NCBI RefSeq assembly: GCF_015680405.1
Contig: NZ_JADLJS010000018.1
Location: 1-64,000, forward strand
Source: Pseudomonas pudica
Lineage (GTDB): Bacteria > Pseudomonadota > Gammaproteobacteria > Pseudomonadales > Pseudomonadaceae
Reading direction: 5' to 3'
DNA: 64,000 nt
In this document: in pieces, positions 55,758 through 64,000 of the stretch
How the letters are laid out: each line of letters starts with the position of its first letter
Position numbering within the stretch: the stretch's first letter is position 1
Notes under the pieces: model-generated
What the model was told of the DNA's origin: nothing
The model's input: the letters and a program-made list of their open reading frames with translations, nothing else
Database searches by the model: none
Translations under genes and position numbers: made by a program

Positions 55758-57647
55758 ATGAGCTACCAGCACAGCTACGCCCATTCCATTTCCGACCCTG
55801 CCGCGTTCTGGGCGGAACAGGCCGCGCATCTGGCCTGGCACCGCAAGCCTGCCCTCACGCTGCAAGACAATGCCGACGGCACCCACCGCTGGTTTTCCGA
55901 TGGCCGCCTGAACAGCTGTTACCTGGCCCTCGATCACCAGATCGAGCAGGGCCGTGGCGAGCAGCTGGCGCTGATTTACGACTCGCCGGTGACCGGTGTG
56001 CAGCAGGCCTACACCTATCACCAACTGCGCGACGAGGTGGCGCGACTGGCCGGCTTGTTGCGCCAGTTGGGGGTGAACAAGGGCGATGGCGTGATCATCT
56101 ACATGCCCATGGTGCCGCAGGCGGCCATGGCCATGCTGGCCTGCGCGCGGATTGGCGCAGTGCACTCGGTGGTGTTCGGTGGCTTTGCCGCCAACGAGCT
56201 GGCCTTGCGCATCGACGATGCCCGGCCGACGCTGCTGCTGACGGCGTCCTGCGGGCTGGAGTTCGAGCGGGTAATCGAATACAAGCCGCTGGTCGATCGT
56301 GCCCTGCAACTGGCCCGTCACCAGCCGCGCAATGTGCTGGTGCTGCAGCGCCCGCAGGCGCGTGCCCAGCTGCAGCCGGGCCGCGACCTGGACTGGCAGG
56401 CGGCATTGGCCGAAGCCGAGCCGGTGGCACCGGTGGAACTGGATGCGGGCGACCCGCTTTACATCATGTATACCTCTGGCACCACCGGCAAACCCAAGGG
56501 CATCGTGCGGGAAAACGGCGGCAATGCCGTGGCGCTGTGCTACGCCATGCGCCATATCTACGGCATGCAGGCCGGCGATGTTTGGTGGGGCATATCCGAC
56601 GTGGGCTGGGTGGTCGGCCATTCGTTGATCGTCTATGGGCCGCTGATGAGCGGCTGTACCACAGTGTTCTACGAAGGCAAGCCGATTCGCACCCCGGACG
56701 CCTCGGCCTATTGGCGGGTGGTGGAGCAATACAAGGTCAACGCATTGTTCTGCGCCCCTACGGCCATGCGCGCCATCCGCAAGGAAGACCCTGAGGGCGA
56801 GCTGATCCGCAAGCACGACCTGAGCTCGCTGCGCCAGCTGTTCCTGGCTGGCGAGAAACTGGATTCGAGCACCCACGAATGGCTGGAACGGGTCAGTGGC
56901 AAGCCGGTGCACGACCATTGGTGGCAGACCGAGACCGGCTGGCCGGTCACCGCGCCCTGCGTCGGGCTGGAAGGCAGCGCGGCGAAGCCAGGGTCGAGCA
57001 ACCGTGCGGTGCCGGGCTACCACGTGCGCGTGCTGGATGACGAGGGCCACTTGCTGGGGCCGAACCATCAGGGCTCGATCGTCATCGCCCTGCCATTGCC
57101 GCCCGGGTGCAGCCAGACGCTGTGGGGGGACCATGAGCGTTATCTGCAGGCCTACCTGCGGACCTACCCGGGGTATTACCACACGGGTGATGGTGGCTAC
57201 CTGGACGATGACGGCTTCGTCTACATCATGGGGCGCACGGATGACGTGATCAACGTGTCCGGGCACCGGCTGTCCACTGGCGAGATGGAGGACCTGGTGG
57301 CGCGCCACCCGGCGGTGGCCGAGTGCGCGGTGATTGGTGTGCATGACGAGATCAAGGGGCAGGTGCCGTTGGCCCTGGTGGTGCTCAAGGACGGCGAAGG
57401 CATTGCCGAGGCGCAGTTGCTGGTGGACCTGGTGGGTAGCGTGCGCGAGGAGATTGGCGCGTTGGCGTGTTTCAACCGAGTGCGGTTGGTGAAGCGGCTG
57501 CCCAAGACCCGCTCCGGGAAGATTCTGCGGGCGGTGCTGCGCAAGATTGCCGACGGGCAGGACTATGTGCCGCCTTCTACTCTGGATGACCCGGCAGTGC
57601 TGGGGGAGATCGAGGCGGTGCTGGCGGATCTGCCCAGGGCTGGCTGA
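55758..57647 (+). CDS. prpE: Propionate--CoA ligase
   Basis: PrpE activates propionate to propionyl-CoA, the entry substrate of the methylcitrate cycle encoded at 36-44 kb. The 629-residue product is an acetyl-CoA-synthetase-family adenylating enzyme with P-loop YTSGTTGKPKG, motif WWGISDVGWVVGHS, WWQTETGWP, YHTGDGGYLDDDG and the acylation-regulated Lys588 in KTRSGK. The length and the N-terminus (PAAFWAEQAAHLAWHRKP) fit PrpE better than Acs (about 650), but acetate cannot be excluded. A long palindromic hairpin ends the unit. Confidence 0.92.
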   Translation: MSYQHSYAHSISDPAAFWAEQAAHLAWHRKPALTLQDNADGTHRWFSDGRLNSCYLALDHQIEQGRGEQLALIYDSPVTGVQQAYTYHQLRDEVARLAGLLRQLGVNKGDGVIIYMPMVPQAAMAMLACARIGAVHSVVFGGFAANELALRIDDARPTLLLTASCGLEFERVIEYKPLVDRALQLARHQPRNVLVLQRPQARAQLQPGRDLDWQAALAEAEPVAPVELDAGDPLYIMYTSGTTGKPKGIVRENGGNAVALCYAMRHIYGMQAGDVWWGISDVGWVVGHSLIVYGPLMSGCTTVFYEGKPIRTPDASAYWRVVEQYKVNALFCAPTAMRAIRKEDPEGELIRKHDLSSLRQLFLAGEKLDSSTHEWLERVSGKPVHDHWWQTETGWPVTAPCVGLEGSAAKPGSSNRAVPGYHVRVLDDEGHLLGPNHQGSIVIALPLPPGCSQTLWGDHERYLQAYLRTYPGYYHTGDGGYLDDDGFVYIMGRTDDVINVSGHRLSTGEMEDLVARHPAVAECAVIGVHDEIKGQVPLALVVLKDGEGIAEAQLLVDLVGSVREEIGALACFNRVRLVKRLPKTRSGKILRAVLRKIADGQDYVPPSTLDDPAVLGEIEAVLADLPRAG

Positions 57648-57671
57648 GCCGAGCCAGTGTTGCGCAACGCA

Positions 57672-57704
57672 CTGATGAGCCCGCTCCTGGGGCGGGCTCA
57701 TCAG
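57672..57704. terminator. Bidirectional hairpin after prpE
   Basis: CTGATGAGCCCGC and GCGGGCTCATCAG form a perfect 13-bp stem with a 7-base loop between two convergent genes. Confidence 0.75.
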
Positions 57705-57723
57705 CGGCTGACGCGCTTGGGGG

Positions 57724-58965
57724 TTACAGTGGGTAGCGGGCCAAGAACTTCTCGCCCCTCAACTCGATGATCTGCTGGCCGCCACTGGCAAAGGTCAGCA
57801 GGGTCTTGCTTTCCGGGTAAGCTGGAGTGAGTAGCCAGCCGTTGTCACCGAATGAGCTATCCACCTTGCCATTTGCGTCCAGTCGAACGATTGCCGTTGG
57901 CAATTGATCATTGGCTTGGAACGTATGGGCACAGCCGATCAGGATGCCGCTGTCATGCGGAGTAACAGCGAATGCCTTCGTCCGGTCAAACTCCGGTCGC
58001 TTGAAAATCACAGCTTGGCCGTCGTTGAAGCTGGGGTCGACACTGCCATCCAGTTTCAGGCGAAGCACAAACCCACTGTCACCGGTACCGCTTCCTGCGT
58101 TGCCTACCAGATAAAGGCAGTCATGTGCTTGAACTGCGGAATAAACAGAAACATGGGCGATGTCCGGATGGCCTGGCAGGCGATTGACAATCCAGACTCC
58201 CTCCTGCGCAAAGCCAGGGACAACTGCGCCGTTCTTGTCGCAGGCGCCTACCCAAGCCTGCACATCCTTATTCCCCACGCGATGCATGCCGCAGTAGTAG
58301 AAGCCGGCGTGGTCCTCCCCGGCGTATCTGGCGACGACTGCGAGGGTGAACAGGGGCTGGTTCTGCCAGGTAAAGAATCTACGCATCCCGGTGCTGTTGA
58401 ACGATTTGTCCAGATTTCCCTGCAGGTCAAATTGAGCAAGTCCGGAGTTCACGGCCTGGCGCAGTTTGCCATCCGCAAACTGCGGTACGCTGCCAGCATA
58501 GCCGGCGGTGTCTTCCTGATATGTTTCGTGACAAGGGGATGTACCCTTGTGAAGAGGGAAAACAACCTCATCTTTCGGGTAAGGCTCCAGCTTGAAACCT
58601 CCATCGCCGAAAGCCTGGTCCAGCTTGCCTGAGGTTTTGTTCAGGCGGAAAAGGGCGAAGTGCTGAGTGGCCCGAAGTGCCACGCCACACACCAAATGAT
58701 CGCCATTTTCAACGAAGCATAACCATGAAGCTTGTTCTGACGGCATCCTGATCCGTACGGTGCCATGCTCGCCAAATGCTTCGACGGCCGCGCCATCGGG
58801 GGTGAGCTTGGTCAGTACCATCGTCGGCTCACCCGGGGCAGCTTCGGAGTTTTTGGAACTATAGTAGAAACCACCCACCAGGTAGGGCGGGCGGGCGATT
58901 TCGCTCGTATCATCTTCCGGCAGAGGAAGGTCAATGCGAGTCCACAGTGCTGGATTGTTCGACAT
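57724..58965 (-). CDS. Delta-60 repeat (beta-propeller) hypothetical protein
   Basis: The 413-residue product has repeated units of about 60-90 residues marked by LDQAFGDGGF, LDKSFNSTGM, VDPSFNDGQAV and VDSSFGDNGW, the delta-60/DUF5122 signature of beta-propeller-like proteins. No signal peptide is visible. The start at 58965 is chosen because GGAGG lies 8 bases upstream; the frame extends further. Codon use is less GC-biased than in the neighbours, which could mean recent acquisition. Function unknown. Confidence 0.82.
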   Translation of the reverse strand: MSNNPALWTRIDLPLPEDDTSEIARPPYLVGGFYYSSKNSEAAPGEPTMVLTKLTPDGAAVEAFGEHGTVRIRMPSEQASWLCFVENGDHLVCGVALRATQHFALFRLNKTSGKLDQAFGDGGFKLEPYPKDEVVFPLHKGTSPCHETYQEDTAGYAGSVPQFADGKLRQAVNSGLAQFDLQGNLDKSFNSTGMRRFFTWQNQPLFTLAVVARYAGEDHAGFYYCGMHRVGNKDVQAWVGACDKNGAVVPGFAQEGVWIVNRLPGHPDIAHVSVYSAVQAHDCLYLVGNAGSGTGDSGFVLRLKLDGSVDPSFNDGQAVIFKRPEFDRTKAFAVTPHDSGILIGCAHTFQANDQLPTAIVRLDANGKVDSSFGDNGWLLTPAYPESKTLLTFASGGQQIIELRGEKFLARYPL

Positions 58966-59057
58966 GTAAGGTGCCTCCATATGCGTGAGCGCACAGTAGA
59001 GGCCGTTTCGCAATGCCGGTCAGCTGGTAGAACTGGTAGTTGACAGCCCGGAAGGTT

Positions 59058-60143
59058 TCATTGATTGACGCTCCCTGGCGCGAGTTGACGCAATTGGCCC
59101 AACCGGCTGCGGGTGCGCATCAGGTCGGCCAGCGGTCCGTCCAGGCTTTGTCCCAACGGGCGCTTGCCAATTATCACGACCTGTCGGTCCTGGTCATACA
59201 GCACATCCACAAGGTTGACGAAGCGCTGCTGTGCGGCCAGTGAACATTCCGCCAGATCATCCAGCCCATCGACGATCCACTCGTCGTACTTCTCGGCCAG
59301 TACCAGATAGTCGATGACGGCAGTGGCCTTCTCGCACAGATCCGCAAAGGCAAATACCACCCGCCGACCATCAACGGCCAGCGCGCGCAGCGGGCGCTTG
59401 TTCACTTCCAGCATTACCGGCTGCGGCTCGGGCACATTCAACGCCTGGCGCTGCGCTGCGTTGCCCGGCCACACATAATGGCCCCGGGTAAAGCGCTGAT
59501 GCTCGCGGTTGGCCGGCAGGCTGCGGAAATCGGTATCGCCACTCACTTCCAGCACTTCCATCGCGCTGTTGATCAGGCGGATCACCGGCAGGAAGCGCTC
59601 GTGGTACAGCGGGTTGGGCAGCAGCCCTTCAGGCGCATAGTTGGACGTCACCAGCAGGAATACGCCACGGCTGAACAACGCATTGAACAGCCGGGTGAGC
59701 AGCATGGCATCGCCAATGTCGTGCACATGGAATTCGTCAAAGCACAGCACCCTGCAATCGCCTACCAATTCGTCGAGGGTCGCTCCCAATGCGTCGTCCA
59801 GCGCCCGGTGGCGGTGCATGCCCTGGTGCAGGCGGGCGAAGAAGTCATGGAAATGCAGACGCAGCTTGGCTTGCACCGGCACGGCCTGGAAAAAGCCATC
59901 GAGCAGCCAGCTTTTGCCCCGGCCTACCGAACCGTAAAGGTACAGGCTGCGAGGCTGGCCTTGTTCGAGCTGCGCCAGTTGTTCGGCCATGCAGTGGATC
60001 ACCCGGCGTTGGCCGTCGCTGAGCTGGTAACCGCGGCTGTGCGCCTTGTCCTCGAACCAGCCGAGCAGTTCACTCTGGTTGGCGGCGGCGCCGCGCAGGC
60101 GTTGGCCAAGCTGACGTAGCGGGGTTGGGATCCAGGCAGGCAA
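59058..60143 (-). CDS. zapE: Cell division protein ZapE (AFG1-like ATPase)
   Basis: ZapE is a cytoplasmic AAA+-like ATPase associated with the division ring and stress. The product, 361 residues from the preferred start, has Walker A GSVGRGKSWLLDGFF, Walker B VLCFDEFHVHD and the sensor segment LLVTSNYAPEGLLP, as in the AFG1 family. The start is read as TTG at 60143 (PAWIPTPLRQL), because AAGGAG lies 8 bases upstream and the length matches the family; longer in-frame starts (60200, 60281) lack ribosome-binding sites. Divergent from the DUF1810 gene. Confidence 0.88.
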   Translation of the reverse strand: MPAWIPTPLRQLGQRLRGAAANQSELLGWFEDKAHSRGYQLSDGQRRVIHCMAEQLAQLEQGQPRSLYLYGSVGRGKSWLLDGFFQAVPVQAKLRLHFHDFFARLHQGMHRHRALDDALGATLDELVGDCRVLCFDEFHVHDIGDAMLLTRLFNALFSRGVFLLVTSNYAPEGLLPNPLYHERFLPVIRLINSAMEVLEVSGDTDFRSLPANREHQRFTRGHYVWPGNAAQRQALNVPEPQPVMLEVNKRPLRALAVDGRRVVFAFADLCEKATAVIDYLVLAEKYDEWIVDGLDDLAECSLAAQQRFVNLVDVLYDQDRQVVIIGKRPLGQSLDGPLADLMRTRSRLGQLRQLAPGSVNQ

Positions 60144-60301
60144 AAGCAAAGCTCCTTGGGCGATGGCGGGGCAGTGTGCAGCTTGCCCGAGGGCGGCCAT
60201 TTTGACCAATACAGAAATTGCGCGGCAATCATCGCCTGACGAGATAGGTTTGCCATGCAGGCGTACAGTAAAGGCTGGCATCGGTTCGAGGAGGGACGAG
60301 C

Positions 60302-60727
60302 ATGCACGCCGACCATGATCTACAGCGTTTCGTCGAGGCGCAGAACCCTGTGTATGACCAGGTGATGCAGGAGCTGCAGACCGGGCGCAAGCGCAGCCAC
60401 TGGATGTGGTACGTGTTCCCGCAGGTCGATGGCCTGGGCCACAGCGCCATGGCCGAACGCTATGCGCTGGCCGGTATCGACGAGGCCCGTGCCTACCTTG
60501 CTCATCCGCTGCTTGGCCCACGCCTGGAGGCTTGCGTGACTGCGCTGCTGCAGCACAGCGACAAGAGCGCCCGTGAAATGCTCGGCAGCCCCGACCACCT
60601 CAAGTTGCGCTCGTGCCTGACCCTGTTCGCCAAGGCAGCGCCCGGCAACCCGCTGTTCCAGCTGGCGTTGGTGCAGTTCTACGATGGTGAGCCGGACGCC
60701 CTGACCCTGGCCATGTTGCAGGGTTGA
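60302..60727 (+). CDS. DUF1810 family protein
   Basis: The 141-residue product has the DUF1810 features: LQRFVEAQNPVYDQVMQELQTGRKRSHWMWYVFPQ near the N-terminus, GLGHSAMAERYAL, and YLAHPLLGPRL. The function of the family is not known. GGAGGGACGAGC precedes the ATG. Its stop and the stop of the convergent DUF465 gene are one base apart, inside the dyad AGGGTTGA-T-TCAACCCT (60720-60736). Confidence 0.85.
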   Translation: MHADHDLQRFVEAQNPVYDQVMQELQTGRKRSHWMWYVFPQVDGLGHSAMAERYALAGIDEARAYLAHPLLGPRLEACVTALLQHSDKSAREMLGSPDHLKLRSCLTLFAKAAPGNPLFQLALVQFYDGEPDALTLAMLQG

Positions 60728-60728
60728 T

Positions 60729-60971
60729 TCAACCCTTGTGCTCCAGTTGGCGCTCGATCATGTACTTCACTGCCAGCCGACGTTCTTTCAGGCGGCGCAG
60801 GTCTTCATCCTCGAAGTTGCCCGCCGAGATCGACTCGGCGGCCAGCACCTGGTTGTCGATGTCCATGTATTCGTCCAGCAGCCGATCCAGTGCCTTGTCC
60901 TGCTGACGGCGTTGCTGGACGATTTCGCGCGGGTAGTGCAAGTCCTGATAAAGGTCGTGGGAGACAGGCAT
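60729..60971 (-). CDS. YdcH-like (DUF465) small protein
   Basis: The 80-residue product is a charged helical hairpin of the DUF465/YdcH type, with the loop DIDNQVLAAE and the helix EDLRRLKERRLAVKYMIERQLEHKG. Members are small cytoplasmic proteins of unknown role. AAGGAGG precedes the ATG by 5 bases. A longer frame extends upstream to 61190 but is not family-like. Confidence 0.85.
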   Translation of the reverse strand: MPVSHDLYQDLHYPREIVQQRRQQDKALDRLLDEYMDIDNQVLAAESISAGNFEDEDLRRLKERRLAVKYMIERQLEHKG

Positions 60972-61127
60972 GGGGTCCTCCTTGGTCAATACAGATGGCT
61001 CATCTGATTGGAAGGGAGGAAAGCGATTGTGTTGAAGCCAAGCGGGCGGAAAACGACGGATGGTCACCATGCCAACCGCAAAAATGACTAACTCGCTGTT
61101 TTTTGGTAATTTTTTTTCATCAGGGGG

Positions 61128-61156
61128 TTCACAGACCCAAAGTTTGTTGTTAAAGT
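61128..61156 (+). promoter_or_regulatory. Putative promoter of tRNA-Gln
   Basis: TTCACA (61128-61133) and TAAAGT (61151-61156) are separated by 17 bases and followed by a GC-rich discriminator (GCCGCGC), the pattern of stringently controlled stable-RNA promoters. A T-run lies upstream. Confidence 0.55.
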
Positions 61157-61231
61157 GCCGCGCATTCCAAGACAACAACCCAGTTGTCACTCAGTTGGAA
61201 TTGTCAGAGCAGCAAACGCTGCATCCGATAC

Positions 61232-61306
61232 AGGGGCGTCGCCAAGCGGTAAGGCAGCAGGTTTTGATCCTGCCATGCGTTGGTTCGAATCCAGCCGCCC
61301 CTGCCA
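61232..61306 (+). tRNA. tRNA-Gln (anticodon UUG)
   Basis: The 75-base sequence folds as a cloverleaf: acceptor AGGGGCG / CGCCCCT, D-arm with AAGCGGTAAGG, anticodon stem GCAGG / CCTGC around TTTTGAT with anticodon TTG at the centre, T-arm GGTTCGAATCC, and an encoded GCCA end. It reads CAA codons and, by wobble, CAG. Confidence 0.96.
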
Positions 61307-61399
61307 TTTTCTTGCTTCAAACGTATCTCGGTCCGGTGCTTGGAAAGACAAGCGCTGGGCTTTGTCGTTTCTGCAGGTTTTGCCAGGGGCTCTGTTCGG

Positions 61400-63787
61400 T
61401 CACCTGGCAGTTCCAAGCATCTCGTTCAGCAAGCGGGCCAGTTCGTCGGCCTGTACCGGCTTCTGGATCACCAGGCTGCCCGGCAGCTCCAACCCCTGCA
61501 ATTCTGCGTAACCGGTAAGAAGCACCACCGGCAGGTGCGGGTACCGCTCGCGTGCCGCTAGTGCCAGTTGCGCACCATTGAACTCGGGCATGGCGAAATC
61601 GCTCAGTAGCAGGTCGATCTGCTCATCCAGTAAAGCCAAGGCTTGTTCGCCACTGTGCGCCTGGCGCACTTGGTAGCCATACTGGCGCAATACATCACCG
61701 AGCATGTCCCGTACCAGATGGTCGTCATCCACCAGCAGCACGGTGCGATTACGGCCGCTTTCGCTTATCGAGTGGCTGAGCAGCGACGGCATCGGTTCGT
61801 TGACGGCTTCACTTTTGACTGCCGGCAGGTACACGGCCACCTGCGTACCACGCCCCGGCGTGGTGTCGATACGTACGCCACCCCCGGACTGTTTGGCGAA
61901 GCCGAACACCTGGGCCAGGCCCAGGCCCGAGCCTTTGCCGATATCCTTGGTGGTGAAGAACGGCTCGAACACCTTGGCCAGCACCTCTTCGCTCATGCCG
62001 CAGCCGGTATCGCGGATGCTCAGCATCACGTACTCGCCAGGGTCCGGGTCTTCCGGGCGCTGTGGGCGGGCGTCGATCAGCGTGTTGCGGGTCGACAGCG
62101 TCAGTTGGCCGCCGTCGGGCATGGCATCGCGGGCGTTGATCGCCAGGTTGAGAATGATCATTTCGGTCTGGGTCGGGTCTGTCAGCGCCTGCCACAGGGT
62201 TGGTTCCAGGTCCAGACGTACCGAGACATTGCCGCCCAAGGTGCGGCGCAGCAATTCTTCCAGGCCGGCCAAGGTGCGGTTGAGGTTCAGCGCCACCGGC
62301 TCCAGCCGCTGGCGTCGGGAGAAAGCCAGCAACTGCGAGGTCAGCTTGGCACCGCGCTCGCCGGCTTCGCGAATGTGCGTGAGCCGCGCACGGGCTTTTT
62401 CCAGGTCGGCTTTGGCCAGGTCGCGCTCGAGGAAGCTGGCGCCGGTGAGGATTACCGTCAGCAGGTTGTTGAAATCGTGCGCCACACCGGCGGTCAGCTG
62501 ACCGACCGCTTCCAGCCGCTGCATCTGCTGCAGCGCGGCCTCGATACGTTCGCGTTCGGCGATCTGCTCGCGCAGGCGGGCGTTGGCTTCGGCCAGGCCA
62601 AGGGCGGCCTCGCGTTCGCTGGTGATGTCGCGCGCCACCACGTAAAGCAGGGTGTCTTCCGGCACCACCACCCAGGACAACCAGCGCTGCTGGCCACCGG
62701 CATCCAGGATACGCCCGACAAAGCGGGCGCTGGTGCGGCCGTGGGCGAGGGCGGCCAGTTCGGTGAGCAGCAGTTCCTGGTCGGGCTCGGGTAGCAGGTG
62801 CAGCAAGGACGACTGGCTCAGGCGCTCGCGGGACAAGCCCAGGCTGGCTTCCCAGGCGGGGTTCAGCGCGACTGGGGTCAGGTCCTTGTTGAGCACGGCC
62901 AGCAAGTCTTGCGACAGCTCCCAGGCACGGTCGCGTTCGCGAGTGCGGCGCTCGACCCTTTCACCCAGCATCTCGTTGAGCTGACGCAGTGCCTGGTTGG
63001 CCAGGCGCTGGGCATGGATGTCCTGCAGCACCCCGGAAAAACGCACGCACTGGTCGTTGACGAACTGGCTCTGGCCGCTGCTGAGCAACCAGCGCGGTTC
63101 CAGGCCAGCGGGTTGGGCGATGCGGAACTCGACCCGATACACGCCGCCACTTTCCGGGCACATGGCGTGCTCTACTGCCTCGCGCACCTGCGGCAGGTCG
63201 TCAGGGTAGATGCCGGCGTAAAACACGTCGAGGGTCATTTCGGTATCGACAGGCAGGCCGAACAGGGTCTTGCAGCGGTCGTCCCACAACAACAGCCCTT
63301 CTTGCGGGCGCATGTCCCAGGTGCCCATGCCAGCAGCATCGATGGCAATGCGTGCACGTGCCTCGACGTCGGCCAGGGCTTCTTCGGCGCGGCGTCGGCG
63401 CTGGCGCTCCTGAACTTCGGTCAGGGCCCGGCGTACGGCCTTGGGCAGCAGCGGCAGGTTCTTCTTCAGCACATAATCGGTGGCGCCCAGGCGGATCATT
63501 TCCACCGCATGTTCTTCGCCGTAGATACCAGACAGGAAGATGAACGGAATATCCGGTGCCAGGCGCTGGGCAATGGCCAGCACTTCGGTGCCGGACGAGC
63601 CCGGCAGCACGCAGTCGCACAGGATCAGGTCATGGCTGGACTCGCGCAGGGCTTGCTCGACACCGGCATGGTCGAACACCAGTTGCGCCTGCACATTCAG
63701 CCCGCTGCGTTCCAGGCGCATCAGGGTCAGCTCGGCGTCCATCGAATTGTCTTCGACCATCAGCAGTTTGAGCGGTGTCGGCAGCAT
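61400..63787 (-). CDS. Hybrid sensor histidine kinase / response regulator
   Basis: The 795-residue product has an N-terminal receiver domain (about 5-125, Asp58 in LILCDC), a linker helix, PAS/PAC segments (about 150-270 and 300-400), HisKA with the H-box GVAHDFNNLLTV, HATPase (NLAINARDAMPDGG, DTGCGMSEEVLAKVFEPFFTTK, GSGLGLAQVFGFAKQSGGG), and a C-terminal receiver with Asp in LLSDFAMPEFNG. No membrane helix is visible, so it should be cytoplasmic. The ATG at 63787 is preferred over GTG at 63814 because GAGGTG lies upstream. The gene upstream is a response regulator, overlapping or abutting it; the two probably form a phosphorelay. Confidence 0.93.
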   Translation of the reverse strand: MLPTPLKLLMVEDNSMDAELTLMRLERSGLNVQAQLVFDHAGVEQALRESSHDLILCDCVLPGSSGTEVLAIAQRLAPDIPFIFLSGIYGEEHAVEMIRLGATDYVLKKNLPLLPKAVRRALTEVQERQRRRRAEEALADVEARARIAIDAAGMGTWDMRPQEGLLLWDDRCKTLFGLPVDTEMTLDVFYAGIYPDDLPQVREAVEHAMCPESGGVYRVEFRIAQPAGLEPRWLLSSGQSQFVNDQCVRFSGVLQDIHAQRLANQALRQLNEMLGERVERRTRERDRAWELSQDLLAVLNKDLTPVALNPAWEASLGLSRERLSQSSLLHLLPEPDQELLLTELAALAHGRTSARFVGRILDAGGQQRWLSWVVVPEDTLLYVVARDITSEREAALGLAEANARLREQIAERERIEAALQQMQRLEAVGQLTAGVAHDFNNLLTVILTGASFLERDLAKADLEKARARLTHIREAGERGAKLTSQLLAFSRRQRLEPVALNLNRTLAGLEELLRRTLGGNVSVRLDLEPTLWQALTDPTQTEMIILNLAINARDAMPDGGQLTLSTRNTLIDARPQRPEDPDPGEYVMLSIRDTGCGMSEEVLAKVFEPFFTTKDIGKGSGLGLAQVFGFAKQSGGGVRIDTTPGRGTQVAVYLPAVKSEAVNEPMPSLLSHSISESGRNRTVLLVDDDHLVRDMLGDVLRQYGYQVRQAHSGEQALALLDEQIDLLLSDFAMPEFNGAQLALAARERYPHLPVVLLTGYAELQGLELPGSLVIQKPVQADELARLLNEMLGTAR

Positions 63788-63800
63788 CGTCGCAGGCACC

Positions 63801-64000
63801 TCAGATGCTGCCACGCCGGGTCAGGCGCAGCGAGCCGGGTGGCGGTTCGTTGAGTACCGCCCAGAATATCCCCAGGTCGGAAATGGCGGCGACGAATTCC
63901 TTGAACTCCACCGGCTTGACCACGTACGCGTTCACTCCCAGCTCGTAGGCGCGCAGCAGGTCGGGCTCCTCGCGCGAGGACGTCAGCATCACCGTCGGGA
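63801..64000 (-). CDS. Response regulator, C-terminal part (truncated by window edge)
   Basis: The last 65 codons of a receiver-domain protein are visible: [33 protein letters not shown] covers the conserved Ser/Thr and Lys of the receiver domain, followed by a short tail ending RRGSI. It looks like a single-domain (CheY-like, Rcp1-type) regulator paired with the hybrid kinase downstream. The 5' end lies beyond position 64000. Confidence 0.85.
   Translation of the reverse strand, partial: [65 protein letters not shown]

Noticed and set aside
55758..57647. Calling prpE an acetyl-CoA synthetase
   Set aside because: Length and N-terminal sequence favour the propionate enzyme, and a methylcitrate operon lies nearby, although acetate activity cannot be excluded.
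59058..60521. A 487-residue version of ZapE
   Set aside because: The extra N-terminal part is antisense to the DUF1810 gene and is not in the family; the TTG with AAGGAG gives the expected length.
60720..60736. AGGGTTGA-T-TCAACCCT as a bidirectional terminator
   Set aside because: The dyad is formed by the two convergent Gly-stop codons; it is short and lacks U-tracts.

Overview
The window is a high-GC chromosomal segment that looks like core genome of the Pseudomonas putida group. The support is the gene order tig-clpP-clpX-lon-hupB-ppiD, the lipoprotein gene oprI, a methylcitrate (prp) operon of the acnD/prpF type, and many paired REP palindromes of the kind known from P. putida intergenic regions (several families sharing a GCTCCCACAGG-like end). 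I saw no prophage, complete insertion sequence, integrase or CRISPR array. All identifications come from reading the sequence and from memory of protein families; no search was run.

Layout. 1-9300: a short leader with a tandem repeat, a small hypothetical gene, then the proteostasis block (trigger factor, ClpP, ClpX, Lon, HU-beta, PpiD) with readable promoters and terminators, including sigma-32-like promoters before clpX and lon. 9400-24200: mixed housekeeping genes: patatin-like protein, small lipoprotein, CHAD protein, thioesterase, Mpo1-like protein, chemoreceptor, TatD nuclease, MltF-like lytic transglycosylase, DoxX protein, greB, an ABC exporter (ybbA/ybbP type) divergent from tesA with only 10 bp between start codons, and an L,D-transpeptidase. 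24300-31800: oprI, GNAT protein, DAHP synthase, panE, universal stress protein, cysB, cysH and pabB.

31995-35052: a compact minus-strand module of retropepsin-like protease, inactive-transglutaminase/7TM membrane protein and RimK-like ATP-grasp ligase. It is the least understood system here and the best candidate for undescribed biology. 35382-44022: the prp operon (GntR regulator, prpB, prpC, acnD, prpF, prpD). It has an autoregulation-style promoter with two TGTCGACA palindromes and a REP element in every gap downstream of prpB, and its prpD appears to have lost the normal stop codon. AcnB (minus strand) follows, with a long, apparently structured leader. The propionyl-CoA ligase gene prpE lies separately at 55758-57647 and feeds the same pathway.

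47110-64000: a DUF1289 protein, a hypothetical protein built of two repeats, queD, a second patatin-like protein, a PepSY-PepSY-response regulator-histidine kinase operon, an HPP/CBS membrane protein, a LysR regulator, prpE, a delta-60 (beta-propeller) repeat protein, zapE, two small DUF proteins, tRNA-Gln(UUG), a hybrid histidine kinase, and the 3' end of a response-regulator gene cut by the window edge.
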